A DNA stretch of 28,307 nt from JBEIFW01 sp044370695. GTDB taxonomy: Bacteria; Actinomycetota; Acidimicrobiia; Acidimicrobiales; Ilumatobacteraceae. The stretch lies in assembly GCA_044370695.1 (NCBI GenBank), contig JBILVB010000031.1, positions 1-28,307 on the forward strand, written 5' to 3'. The notes beneath the pieces are model-generated. The model was not told the origin of the DNA and did no database searches. It worked only from the letters and a program-made list of their open reading frames with translations. This document shows positions 22,779 to 28,307 of this stretch, one piece after another (position 1 is the stretch's first letter; the number at the start of each line of letters is the position of its first letter). The position numbers were made by a program, and so were the translations under genes.

Positions 22779-22790
22779 GAACAATCGTTC
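22779..22790. promoter_or_regulatory. LexA box (perfect half-sites)
   Basis: GAACAATCGTTC, flanked by GC and GT, is the operator nearest the LysM gene start. It lies at or just after the expected transcription start, where bound repressor would act as a roadblock. Confidence 0.8.
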
Positions 22791-22828
22791 GTCGCCCGCC
22801 GATGCGGGCGTTCCCTGGGAGGAAGGTC

Positions 22829-23353
22829 ATGGCGGCAGCCCCGTTGCGAGCCCCGATGCGAGCCCCGATGCGCCGGGCCCAGGCCCCGCTCGCTCGCGGC
22901 AGCACCACGGCCCGAGGGGGTGCATCGCTCCGGTTGGTGGCGTCGCACGGCGTGGTCACGCCGTGGGAACGGTCACCGGTGCAGGCACGGCCGGTGGGGC
23001 GGGCGCGGCGGTCGGGGCGCGTGCCGGCCTCGGTGTACCGCCGCCGTCGGCGGGTGGCAGGTGCGCTGGCCGTCGGCATCCTGGCGGCGCTCGCCTGGGT
23101 TGCCTCGATCGCCCTGGGCTCGTTCGGCTCGGCGTCGATCCCCGCAGGCGGCTCGATCGGAGACGGCTCGATCGGAGGCGGTTCTGCGACAGCGGCCACG
23201 TACGTGGTGCAGCGGGGTGACACGATCTGGTCGATCGCCGAGCGCTTCGCCCGTCCCGGCGAGGTCGGCAGCCTGTCGGATCGGCTGTTGCGGGCCAACG
23301 GCGGGTCGCAGCTGCAGGTGGGCCAGGCGCTCGTGATCCCTGCCGGGGCATGA
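22829..23353 (+). CDS. SOS-controlled LysM membrane protein, ChiZ/DivS/YneA-type division inhibitor
   Basis: 174 residues. A basic, low-complexity N terminus (1-75, many Arg, Ala and Pro) precedes one membrane segment at about 78-98, a Gly/Ser linker (SIPAGGSIGDGSIGGG) and a C-terminal LysM domain (YVVQRGDTIWSIAERF...LQVGQALVIPAG, 125-172) that binds peptidoglycan. Position divergent from lexA and before nrdR matches mycobacterial chiZ (Rv2719c) and corynebacterial divS, SOS-induced proteins that delay cell division. Homology of function is inferred from position, LexA boxes and architecture. GGAGGAAGG at 22818-22826 decides the start at 22829 rather than an ATG at 22802. The stop overlaps the nrdR ATG. 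Confidence 0.85.
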   Translation: MAAAPLRAPMRAPMRRAQAPLARGSTTARGGASLRLVASHGVVTPWERSPVQARPVGRARRSGRVPASVYRRRRRVAGALAVGILAALAWVASIALGSFGSASIPAGGSIGDGSIGGGSATAATYVVQRGDTIWSIAERFARPGEVGSLSDRLLRANGGSQLQVGQALVIPAGA

Positions 23354-23841
23354 GTGCGGCGGATACGCTGCGGGCGGTGCGTTGCCCCGTCTGTCGAGCC
23401 GAGGATTCCAAAGTGGTGGATTCCCGTGCGGCGGACGACGGCGCTGCGATTCGTCGTCGGCGGTCCTGCCTTTCCTGCAGCGAGCGTTTCACCACCTACG
23501 AACGGCTCGAGGAGTCGCCGCTCGTCGTCGTGAAGCGCAGCGGCCAGCGCCAGCCGTTCGACCGCAGCAAGTTGGTGGCGGGGGTGCAGGCGGCGTCGAA
23601 AGGGCGCCCGGTGTCTTCCGAGCAACTCGAACAGCTCGCGGTCGAAGTCGAGGATCGGATCCGTCTCGAGGCACCGGAAGTGACCAGCACGGCCATCGGG
23701 TTGGCCGTCCTCGAGCACCTCGGGCCGATCGACGAGGTCGCCTACCTCCGCTTCGCCAGCGTCTACAAGAACTTCGAGGCGGCCGACGATTTCCGACGGG
23801 AGATCGGGTTGCTCGCGAAACTCAGCGATCCGGCGCCCTGA
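23350..23841 (+). CDS. nrdR: Ribonucleotide reductase transcriptional repressor NrdR
   Basis: 163 residues from the ATG that overlaps the preceding stop (ATGA). Seen: zinc ribbon CPVC (Cys12, 15) and CLSC (Cys40, 43) with DSR and RRRRSC between, FTTYER, then an ATP-cone (about 58-148) that senses ATP/dATP and controls binding to NrdR boxes before ribonucleotide reductase genes. The family normally begins MxCPxC, which would fit GTG at 23377 (154 residues); the overlap favours 23350. No NrdR box or nrd gene is present in this window. The 3' end overlaps the convergent RibD-like gene by 20 bases. Confidence 0.95.
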   Translation: MSAADTLRAVRCPVCRAEDSKVVDSRAADDGAAIRRRRSCLSCSERFTTYERLEESPLVVVKRSGQRQPFDRSKLVAGVQAASKGRPVSSEQLEQLAVEVEDRIRLEAPEVTSTAIGLAVLEHLGPIDEVAYLRFASVYKNFEAADDFRREIGLLAKLSDPAP

Positions 23842-24514
23842 GTCGTCGGTAGCGAAGGAACAGCTCACCGTCGGCCTCGAGTGCGTGTTCGAGGGTCATC
23901 CGACGAGTGACCTCGCCGAAGCCGGCAGCGATCCGGGTGCTGGTCCCGGCCACGAGCATCGGTGCGACGGTCACGCAGACCTCGTCGACGAGATCGGCGG
24001 CGATCAGCTGGCCGTTGAGCGTCGGGCCACCCTCGGCTACGACGACGTCGACGTCGAGCCGACGCAACGCGACGCCCAGGTCCACCGATCCCGAACCGGC
24101 GCGGAGCACCGGGAGGCCGGGATGTACGTCGGTCTCGTCGGTGACGACGGCGATGCCCGCTCCGGAGGGAAACAGGTCGGTGCCCGGGTCCACGTCGCCG
24201 GTGCGGCTCACGACTGCGATGCGCTGCCCGGCTCGCCGGGGGGATCGGTAGCGCTCGGTGCGAGCGGTGGCTGCCCCCACCAGGACGACATCGGCCTGCT
24301 CCCGCAGGGCCGCGAAGACCGCTTTGTCGCCCGGACCACCCAATCCGCCCGATCGTCCCCCGAGGGCGGTGGCGCCGTCGATGCTCATCACCATCCCGAT
24401 GACCACCCACGGGCGACCGTCGACACGCTGGCGGGTCCGATCCCGATACCACTCGCCGACATCGACGGCGTCGCCCCAGGCCGGACCTGGCCCGACCGGG
24501 TGGAGCCGACGCAG
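23822..24514 (-). CDS. RibD C-terminal-like pyrimidine reductase, probable CTG start
   Basis: About 230 residues, dihydrofolate-reductase-like fold of the RibD C-terminal type (as in mycobacterial Rv2671). Seen: RPWVVIGMVMSIDGA, the family's core opening; FAALREQADVVLVGAATAR; and EGGPTLNGQL, the pyrimidine-reductase Gly-rich motif. It probably uses NADPH to reduce the ribosylaminouracil intermediate of riboflavin synthesis or a related pterin. There is no deaminase domain. The first GTG in frame (24406) would cut off residues before RPW that fit the family (LRRLHPVG...WYRDR). No ATG, GTG or TTG lies upstream; CTG at 24514 has GGGAG seven bases before it, and CTG at 24520 overlaps the dodecin stop. 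The start is inferred. Confidence 0.85.
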   Translation of the reverse strand: MRRLHPVGPGPAWGDAVDVGEWYRDRTRQRVDGRPWVVIGMVMSIDGATALGGRSGGLGGPGDKAVFAALREQADVVLVGAATARTERYRSPRRAGQRIAVVSRTGDVDPGTDLFPSGAGIAVVTDETDVHPGLPVLRAGSGSVDLGVALRRLDVDVVVAEGGPTLNGQLIAADLVDEVCVTVAPMLVAGTSTRIAAGFGEVTRRMTLEHALEADGELFLRYRRLRAPDR

Positions 24515-24516
24515 GG

Positions 24517-24729
24517 TCAGGCTCCCGGCTTGTAGGACAGCTGCACCCGGGAACGGTAGGCGCGCACCTTGCCTTCTTCGATCAGCACGTCCATCTCGAC
24601 GACGGTGGCGACGCGAAGATCGGCTCCGATCGAGCGGGTTGCCTCTTCGATCGCGTTGGCGGTGGCCTGCTCCCAGGACTCGGCACTCGAGCCGATCAGC
24701 TCGACGACGTTGTAGACGCTCGACGACAT
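24517..24729 (-). CDS. Dodecin, flavin-binding small protein
   Basis: 70 residues, the usual size. Dodecins form hollow 12-mers that bind and buffer flavins. Seen: VYNVVELIGSSAESWEQATANAIEEA with the flavin-stacking Trp19, and the antiparallel sheet ending IEEGKVRAYRSRVQLSYKPG. The Gln seen near the isoalloxazine in some dodecins appears to be Met here (VVEMD), a variable position. GGAAGGGG precedes the ATG. The RibD-like gene starts at or just after its stop, linking flavin storage to flavin biosynthesis. It is divergent from a second gene with a fused dodecin domain. Confidence 0.93.
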   Translation of the reverse strand: MSSSVYNVVELIGSSAESWEQATANAIEEATRSIGADLRVATVVEMDVLIEEGKVRAYRSRVQLSYKPGA

Positions 24730-24754
24730 CGTTGCCCCTTCCGCCCTGGCGCGC

Positions 24755-24773
24755 AGCCTGCGATGATCAGGCT
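24755..24773. promoter_or_regulatory. Inverted repeat between the two dodecin genes
   Basis: AGCCTG at 24755-24760 and CAGGCT at 24768-24773 form a 6-bp inverted repeat with a 7-base centre, in the 76-base gap that must hold both divergent promoters. It could be an operator serving both genes. Minus-strand TAGCCT (24774-24769) overlaps it and could be the dodecin -10, though no -35 is seen. Confidence 0.3.
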
Positions 24774-24805
24774 ACTTGCCGGGCACCGGCGCGAAGAGGG
24801 GGACG

Positions 24806-25534
24806 ATGCCACCCAAGCCGCGTGATCCCGACAGCGTGTATCGGGTCGTGCAGTTCGTGGCCGCCCACCCCGACAGCTGGGAGGCCGCGGCAGCGGCGGG
24901 CGTCGCCGAGGCGGCGAAGACGATCGACGACCTGCGCGTCGCCCAGGTGGTGCAGCTCGACACGACGGTGCGCGACGGGCAGGTGGTGGCGTACCGGGTG
25001 AAGCTGAAGATGTCGTACCGCATCGACCGGATCCGCACGATTGCCGGCGAGACCGCCGTCGTGCAGCGGCTGCTGGTGGTCGCCAACCGGACCGTCGGCG
25101 GGCCTCGGGTGGCGGCGCTCGTTCGCGACCGGCTCGGCCGGGGCCCGGTGGAGGTCCACCTGCTGGTTCCGGCGATCACCTCCGTCGCGAACCTCACGCT
25201 CGGCATCGATCCCTTGACGGCGGGCCACGTGCTCGCCGATCCCGAGGTGCTCGCCGAAGCGACCCGGGACGTCGTGGCGGAGGCCGAGGAACGTCTCGCT
25301 GCTCAGCTCGCCGAGATGGTGCGGCTCGGGGTGCGGAGCGCGACCGGTGAGGTCGGGCCCGCTGACCCCATCGCCGCGATCGACGCCGTGCTGGCTCGTT
25401 CGAGCTTCGACGAGATCGTGTTGTCGACCTTGCCGGCCGGGGCGTCGAAGTGGCTCAAGCTCGACCTGCCGAGCCGGCTGCAACGGCGCACGGCGACCCC
25501 GGTGACGGTGCTCGAGCAGCAGCCGGAGTCGTGA
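24806..25534 (+). CDS. Fusion of a dodecin domain and a universal-stress-protein-like domain
   Basis: 242 residues. Residues 10-73 are a dodecin domain (VYRVVQFVAAHPDSWEAAAAAGVAEA, with the flavin-stacking Trp25 retained, ending VVAYRVKLKMSYRID). It is colinear with the stand-alone dodecin encoded opposite. Residues 88-237 look like an actinobacterial USP-like alpha/beta domain: LLVVANRTVGG strand 1, VHLLVPA, a long helix at 145-172, then FDEIVLSTLPAG...WLKLDLPSRLQRRTATPVTVL. The ATP-binding Gly pattern of classical UspA is not seen, so nucleotide binding is uncertain. A dodecameric flavin-binding core with stress domains outside is a reasonable model, not shown. The ATG at 24806 follows AGAGGGGGAC; an earlier ATG at 24776 would add ten residues and lacks a ribosome binding site. 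Confidence 0.85.
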   Translation: MPPKPRDPDSVYRVVQFVAAHPDSWEAAAAAGVAEAAKTIDDLRVAQVVQLDTTVRDGQVVAYRVKLKMSYRIDRIRTIAGETAVVQRLLVVANRTVGGPRVAALVRDRLGRGPVEVHLLVPAITSVANLTLGIDPLTAGHVLADPEVLAEATRDVVAEAEERLAAQLAEMVRLGVRSATGEVGPADPIAAIDAVLARSSFDEIVLSTLPAGASKWLKLDLPSRLQRRTATPVTVLEQQPES

Positions 25535-25544
25535 CGCCGAGCGT

Positions 25545-26870
25545 TCACCAGTCGCCGACGAGGTCGCGCCGGCCGGCCTCGCTCGAGGACGCAGCGTGCA
25601 GGAACAGCGCACGGGACATGAGCGTCGGGTCGCCGGTGGCGCGCTGGCGGTACGTGCGGGCGCGCAGTTCGTGCACGGCAGCGGACCCGGGCGCGGCCAA
25701 CGCGGCGAACTCGATGAGGTGGCAGGCGAGTCGGGCGTCGCCGGCGTCGAGCAGTTCGGCGACGCGGGCGAGTACGACGTCGACCCCGCCGGCGAGGCGC
25801 ACCCACTCCGCAGCCTGCTGGGCCCGGGGAGCAGGGAGCAGCGAGTCGGGCTCGCCGTCCCACCACCCGCCGTACCGACGCCACACGTTGCGGACGAGGA
25901 ACTGGGGGTGGTCGTACACCGGCTGGAGGTAGGGAAGGTCCCGGAGGTGATCGGGGATCTCGACCGCATGGAGTACGTGGTCCAACGACGCTCCGGTGTT
26001 CATGAGTGCGATCGTCTGCGACTCGATCGCATCGAGCAGGTCGGCGGTGTCGACGAGTGCCCGCACCACCCGGTCCGTGCCGAAGATCGGCATGCCGTGC
26101 CCGCACAGCATCACCTCGGGCTGCAGGGCCGCCATCTGCCGAAGGCTGTTCGCCCAGTCCGAGGCGTAGCGCTGGACCTTCTGCGGGTTGCCGGCGTTGG
26201 GGACGGCCCAGATGAACAGGTCCCCCGGATGCAGGATGCGCCGCTCCGGGACCCAGGTCCAGGTGGCGTCGTCGGTCTCGCCGAGCGCATGGTGCAACTC
26301 GAAAGTGAGCGAGCCCTGCCGGAAGGTCAGCCGGTCGTGGTAGGTGACGTCCGGGTACCGGTAATCGGTCGGCCAGGTGAAGGCCCGGAGCCGCTCGTGC
26401 CCGGCCGAACCCATGGCGGAGGCCACCTCGCCGAACTGGCGGGCGTTGATCTTCGCGTTCCACCCGTTCATGGCCCGATACCGGTCGAAATGCTGCGGCA
26501 CGGCGGCGTGCCCGTACACCTGGGGTCGGGCCCACCCGCGTTCGGTCGCTTCGGCATCGAAGCGCAGGGTCCCGAAGACGTGGTCGGCGTGGTGATGGGA
26601 GTACACGGCACCGGCGAGACGTTCCTGGGGCCGCCAGGCGCGCACCGTGCCGTAGACGTGGTCGACGTCGAAGTGGCCGCCGGTGTCGAGCATCACGAGG
26701 CCGTCGCCGGTGTCGATGGCGTTGACGCTGGCCACGCTCTTCAGCACGAGCACGCCGTCGAGCACCTCTTCGCTCGCACGATTCAGGGCCGGGCGGACGG
26801 GATGATGGACCAGGTCGGCGAGATCGCACTCGCCGTGCCAGTGGCGCTCGGCCAGCTCGCGGATCGACAT
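25545..26870 (-). CDS. Metallo-beta-lactamase-fold hydrolase, alkylsulfatase-like
   Basis: 441 residues. The N-terminal domain has the metal motif SHHHADH at 91-97 (His92, His94, Asp96, His97), preceded by VNAIDTGDGLVMLDTGG. A further metal-ligand region is HALGETDDATW...HPGDLF, and LCGHGMPIFG closes the domain. A helical region from about 300 (HPQFLVRNVWRRYGGWWDGEP) matches the dimerisation domain of SdsA1-type alkylsulfatases, where it follows the catalytic domain. The sterol-carrier-like C domain of SdsA1 is absent, so it is shorter than that enzyme. No export signal is seen, so it acts in the cytoplasm, perhaps on a sulfate or other ester; the substrate is unknown. It lies 41 bases after folE on the same strand. 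Confidence 0.85.
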   Translation of the reverse strand: MSIRELAERHWHGECDLADLVHHPVRPALNRASEEVLDGVLVLKSVASVNAIDTGDGLVMLDTGGHFDVDHVYGTVRAWRPQERLAGAVYSHHHADHVFGTLRFDAEATERGWARPQVYGHAAVPQHFDRYRAMNGWNAKINARQFGEVASAMGSAGHERLRAFTWPTDYRYPDVTYHDRLTFRQGSLTFELHHALGETDDATWTWVPERRILHPGDLFIWAVPNAGNPQKVQRYASDWANSLRQMAALQPEVMLCGHGMPIFGTDRVVRALVDTADLLDAIESQTIALMNTGASLDHVLHAVEIPDHLRDLPYLQPVYDHPQFLVRNVWRRYGGWWDGEPDSLLPAPRAQQAAEWVRLAGGVDVVLARVAELLDAGDARLACHLIEFAALAAPGSAAVHELRARTYRQRATGDPTLMSRALFLHAASSSEAGRRDLVGDW

Positions 26871-26911
26871 TCGCCCAGCCTCGCGCGCCGGTCGGTCGAC
26901 GTCGGCGAGCC

Positions 26912-27514
26912 TCAGCGTGCGTTGATGAAGGCGAGCACTTCGGCTCGTGCCTGCAGGTCGCGCTTGTACAGGCCGCGCACGGCGGTGGTGACGGTGAGCG
27001 AGCCCGCCTTGCGTACGCCGCGGATCGACATGCACGAGTGCTCGGCGGCGACGACCACGAGCACGCCGGCCGGGTCGAGCATCGCCATCATGGCGTCGGC
27101 GAGCTGACTCGTCATCCGCTCTTGCACCTGGAGTCGGCGGGCGTAGCCCTCGACGAGGCGTGCCAGCTTGGACAGCCCGGTGAACCGACCCTGTTCACCG
27201 GGTAGGTAGGCGATGTGGGCCGTGCCGTGGAACGGCAGCAGGTGGTGTTCGCACAGCGACGTGAACGGGATGTCGCGGACCATCACCATCTCGTCGTGGT
27301 CGATGTCGAACGTGGTGGCCAGATGCTGCTCGGGGACCTCGTGGAAGCCGGCCATCAACTCGGCCCACATCTCGGCCACGCGTGCCGGGGTGCGGACCAG
27401 GCCCTCCCGGTCGGGGTCTTCGCCGATGGCGAGGAGGAGTTCGCGCACGGCGCGCTCGGCACGGTCGAGGTCGACGGCGCCGGGGAGTGGGGCGGTGGCA
27501 GAACGATCGTTCAC
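26912..27514 (-). CDS. folE: GTP cyclohydrolase I
   Basis: 200 residues. It converts GTP to 7,8-dihydroneopterin triphosphate, the first step to folate. Zinc ligands are Cys88 and His91 (SLCEHHLLPF) and Cys161 (HSCMSIRGV). RTPARVAEMW, GLSKLARLVEGYARRLQVQERMT and the C-terminal TTAVRG are family hallmarks. This is the type IA enzyme. The start is GTG at 27514, the only suitable codon before the conserved part; no ribosome binding site is evident. A perfect GAAC-N4-GTTC palindrome overlaps the first codons. It may be co-transcribed with the metallo-beta-lactamase gene downstream and is divergent from the molybdenum hydroxylase gene. Confidence 0.97.
   Translation of the reverse strand: MNDRSATAPLPGAVDLDRAERAVRELLLAIGEDPDREGLVRTPARVAEMWAELMAGFHEVPEQHLATTFDIDHDEMVMVRDIPFTSLCEHHLLPFHGTAHIAYLPGEQGRFTGLSKLARLVEGYARRLQVQERMTSQLADAMMAMLDPAGVLVVVAAEHSCMSIRGVRKAGSLTVTTAVRGLYKRDLQARAEVLAFINAR
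27501..27512. promoter_or_regulatory. LexA-type palindrome on the folE start
   Basis: GAACGATCGTTC is fully palindromic and has both LexA half-sites at the right spacing, but its flanks lack the TC/GA extension. It covers codons 1-5 of folE. If LexA binds, folE would join the SOS regulon; chance is a real alternative. Confidence 0.35.
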
Positions 27515-27568
27515 CGTGTCAGCTTGCCGTGTCCCGGGCGGTCGGATGGTCGCTGATAGCGGGGCGCG

Positions 27569-27574
27569 TACAGT
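27569..27574 (+). promoter_or_regulatory. Candidate -10 box of the molybdenum hydroxylase gene
   Basis: TACAGT fits TANNNT and ends six bases before the ATG at 27581, which has no ribosome binding site. This is the spacing of a leaderless transcript. No -35 is evident. Confidence 0.4.
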
Positions 27575-27580
27575 GCCCGC

Positions 27581-28307
27581 ATGCCTGGCTCGCTCATCGG
27601 TACCGAGGTCCGCCGCGTCGAAGACCCCGACTTGTTGGTCGGCCGCACGACCTACGTCGACAACCTGCCCATCCCCGGGGTGCTCACGGCGGTGTTCGTA
27701 CGTTCGCCGTACGCCCATGCGTTGGTGCAGGGCATCGACACGACCGAGGCGGCGGCCATGCCCGGCGTCGTCGCCGTGCTGACGGGTGCCGACCTCGGTC
27801 TGAATCCGTTCCACGCCTTCGGCGCTGCGCTGCATCCGGCATGCGGCCGCCCGCCGCTCGCCACCGACAAGGTCCGCTTCGTCGGCGAACCGGTCGCCGT
27901 GGTGATCGCCGCGTCGCGCCCGCAGGCCACCGACGCGGCCGACGCCGTCGTGGTCGACTACGAACCGCTCGGCGTCGCCGTCGACATGGAAGCAGCGCTC
28001 GCCACGGACGCGGCGAAGCAGTTCGACACGATGGATTCCAACCTCGCCGCCGGCTCGCGCGAACCGGAGGATCTCGATCCGCTCGCCGGTTCGGACGTGG
28101 TGGTGCGGGGTCGGTTCGAGAACCAGCGCATCGCCGTCGTCCCCATGGAAGGCAACGCCATCTGCGTCGTCCCCGGTGCAGACGAGTTCGGCCACTCGCT
28201 GACGGCCTACGTCTCCACGCAGATGCCGCACCTGTTCGCCATGCTCGCCCGTGGAGCAGCGGGCCTGGCCAAGGGCGAACTTCGGGTGATCGCTCCTCAC
28301 GTCGGCG
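27581..28307 (+). CDS. Xanthine dehydrogenase-family molybdopterin-binding large subunit, 3' truncated by window edge
   Basis: The first 242 codons are open to the window end. The start GSLIGTEVRRVEDPDLLVGRTTYVDNLPIPGVLTAVFVRSPYAHALV is divided here as GTEVRRVEDPDLL followed by FVRSPYAHA, the typical opening of the aldehyde oxidase/xanthine dehydrogenase a/b hammerhead domain. KVRFVGEPVAVV and VVVDYEPL complete that domain, and the molybdopterin-binding domain begins near residue 185 (NRxAVVPMEGNA-like text). Such subunits hydroxylate aldehydes, N-heterocycles or CO with Mo-pterin, FAD and Fe-S partner subunits, probably encoded downstream. The active-site loop and catalytic Glu lie beyond the window, so the substrate class cannot be given. 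Confidence 0.93.
   Translation, partial: MPGSLIGTEVRRVEDPDLLVGRTTYVDNLPIPGVLTAVFVRSPYAHALVQGIDTTEAAAMPGVVAVLTGADLGLNPFHAFGAALHPACGRPPLATDKVRFVGEPVAVVIAASRPQATDAADAVVVDYEPLGVAVDMEAALATDAAKQFDTMDSNLAAGSREPEDLDPLAGSDVVVRGRFENQRIAVVPMEGNAICVVPGADEFGHSLTAYVSTQMPHLFAMLARGAAGLAKGELRVIAPHVG

Noticed and set aside
24776..24806. Earlier ATG at 24776 as the start of the dodecin-USP gene
   Set aside because: No ribosome binding site before it, whereas the ATG at 24806 has AGAGGGGGAC at proper distance and fits dodecin N-terminal length.

Overview
The window is a stretch of high-GC (roughly 70 % by eye), gene-dense actinobacterial chromosome. Three things point to Actinomycetota: LexA operators of the GAAC-N4-GTTC type, the lexA / LysM-protein / nrdR arrangement, and gene order recA-miaB-miaA-dapF-hflX, which parallels the recA-to-nrdR block of mycobacteria. 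Protein flavour and the absence of recX next to recA suggest a deep lineage such as Acidimicrobiia, but that is an inference. No phage, transposon, CRISPR array or rRNA was seen, and no gap longer than 300 bases lacks a gene.

Left part (1-12.5 kb), mixed metabolism: the C-terminal part of a DEAD-box RNA helicase; convergent to it, a SNF2/HelZ-type helicase with a coupled 95-aa unknown protein; a short-chain dehydrogenase; a HAD hydrolase; a class III CoA-transferase followed by an acyl-CoA dehydrogenase; a large multi-spanning membrane protein with a C-terminal SGNH/GDSL domain; and a DUF7064/7065-like protein.

Centre (12.5-23.9 kb), the conserved core: tRNA-Lys(CUU) and tRNA-His(GUG) on the minus strand; a DUF983-like zinc-ribbon membrane protein; recA with a LexA box inside its promoter spacer; miaB and miaA (tRNA A37 modification); dapF, hflX, a probable dapC, a proline-rich membrane protein and dapE. 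Three diaminopimelate/lysine genes (dapF, dapC, dapE) therefore sit inside the SOS/tRNA-modification block. lexA is convergent with dapE. It is divergent from a LysM membrane protein of the ChiZ/DivS/YneA type, with three perfect and one imperfect LexA boxes in between. nrdR follows, coupled to the LysM gene. DNA damage should thus induce recA, lexA and the division inhibitor together, with the dNTP regulator nrdR adjacent.

Right part (23.8-28.3 kb), flavin/pterin flavour: a RibD-like pyrimidine reductase coupled to a dodecin; divergently, a protein fusing a dodecin domain to a universal-stress-protein-like domain; an alkylsulfatase-like metallo-beta-lactamase protein; folE (GTP cyclohydrolase I); and the start of a molybdenum hydroxylase large subunit.

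The most notable observations are the dodecin-USP fusion opposite a stand-alone dodecin, three genes whose best starts are CTG (dapF, hflX, the RibD-like gene), the four-box lexA/LysM control region, a perfect LexA-type palindrome on the folE start codon, and repeated TANNNT boxes 6-10 nt before start codons, suggesting leaderless or nearly leaderless transcripts.
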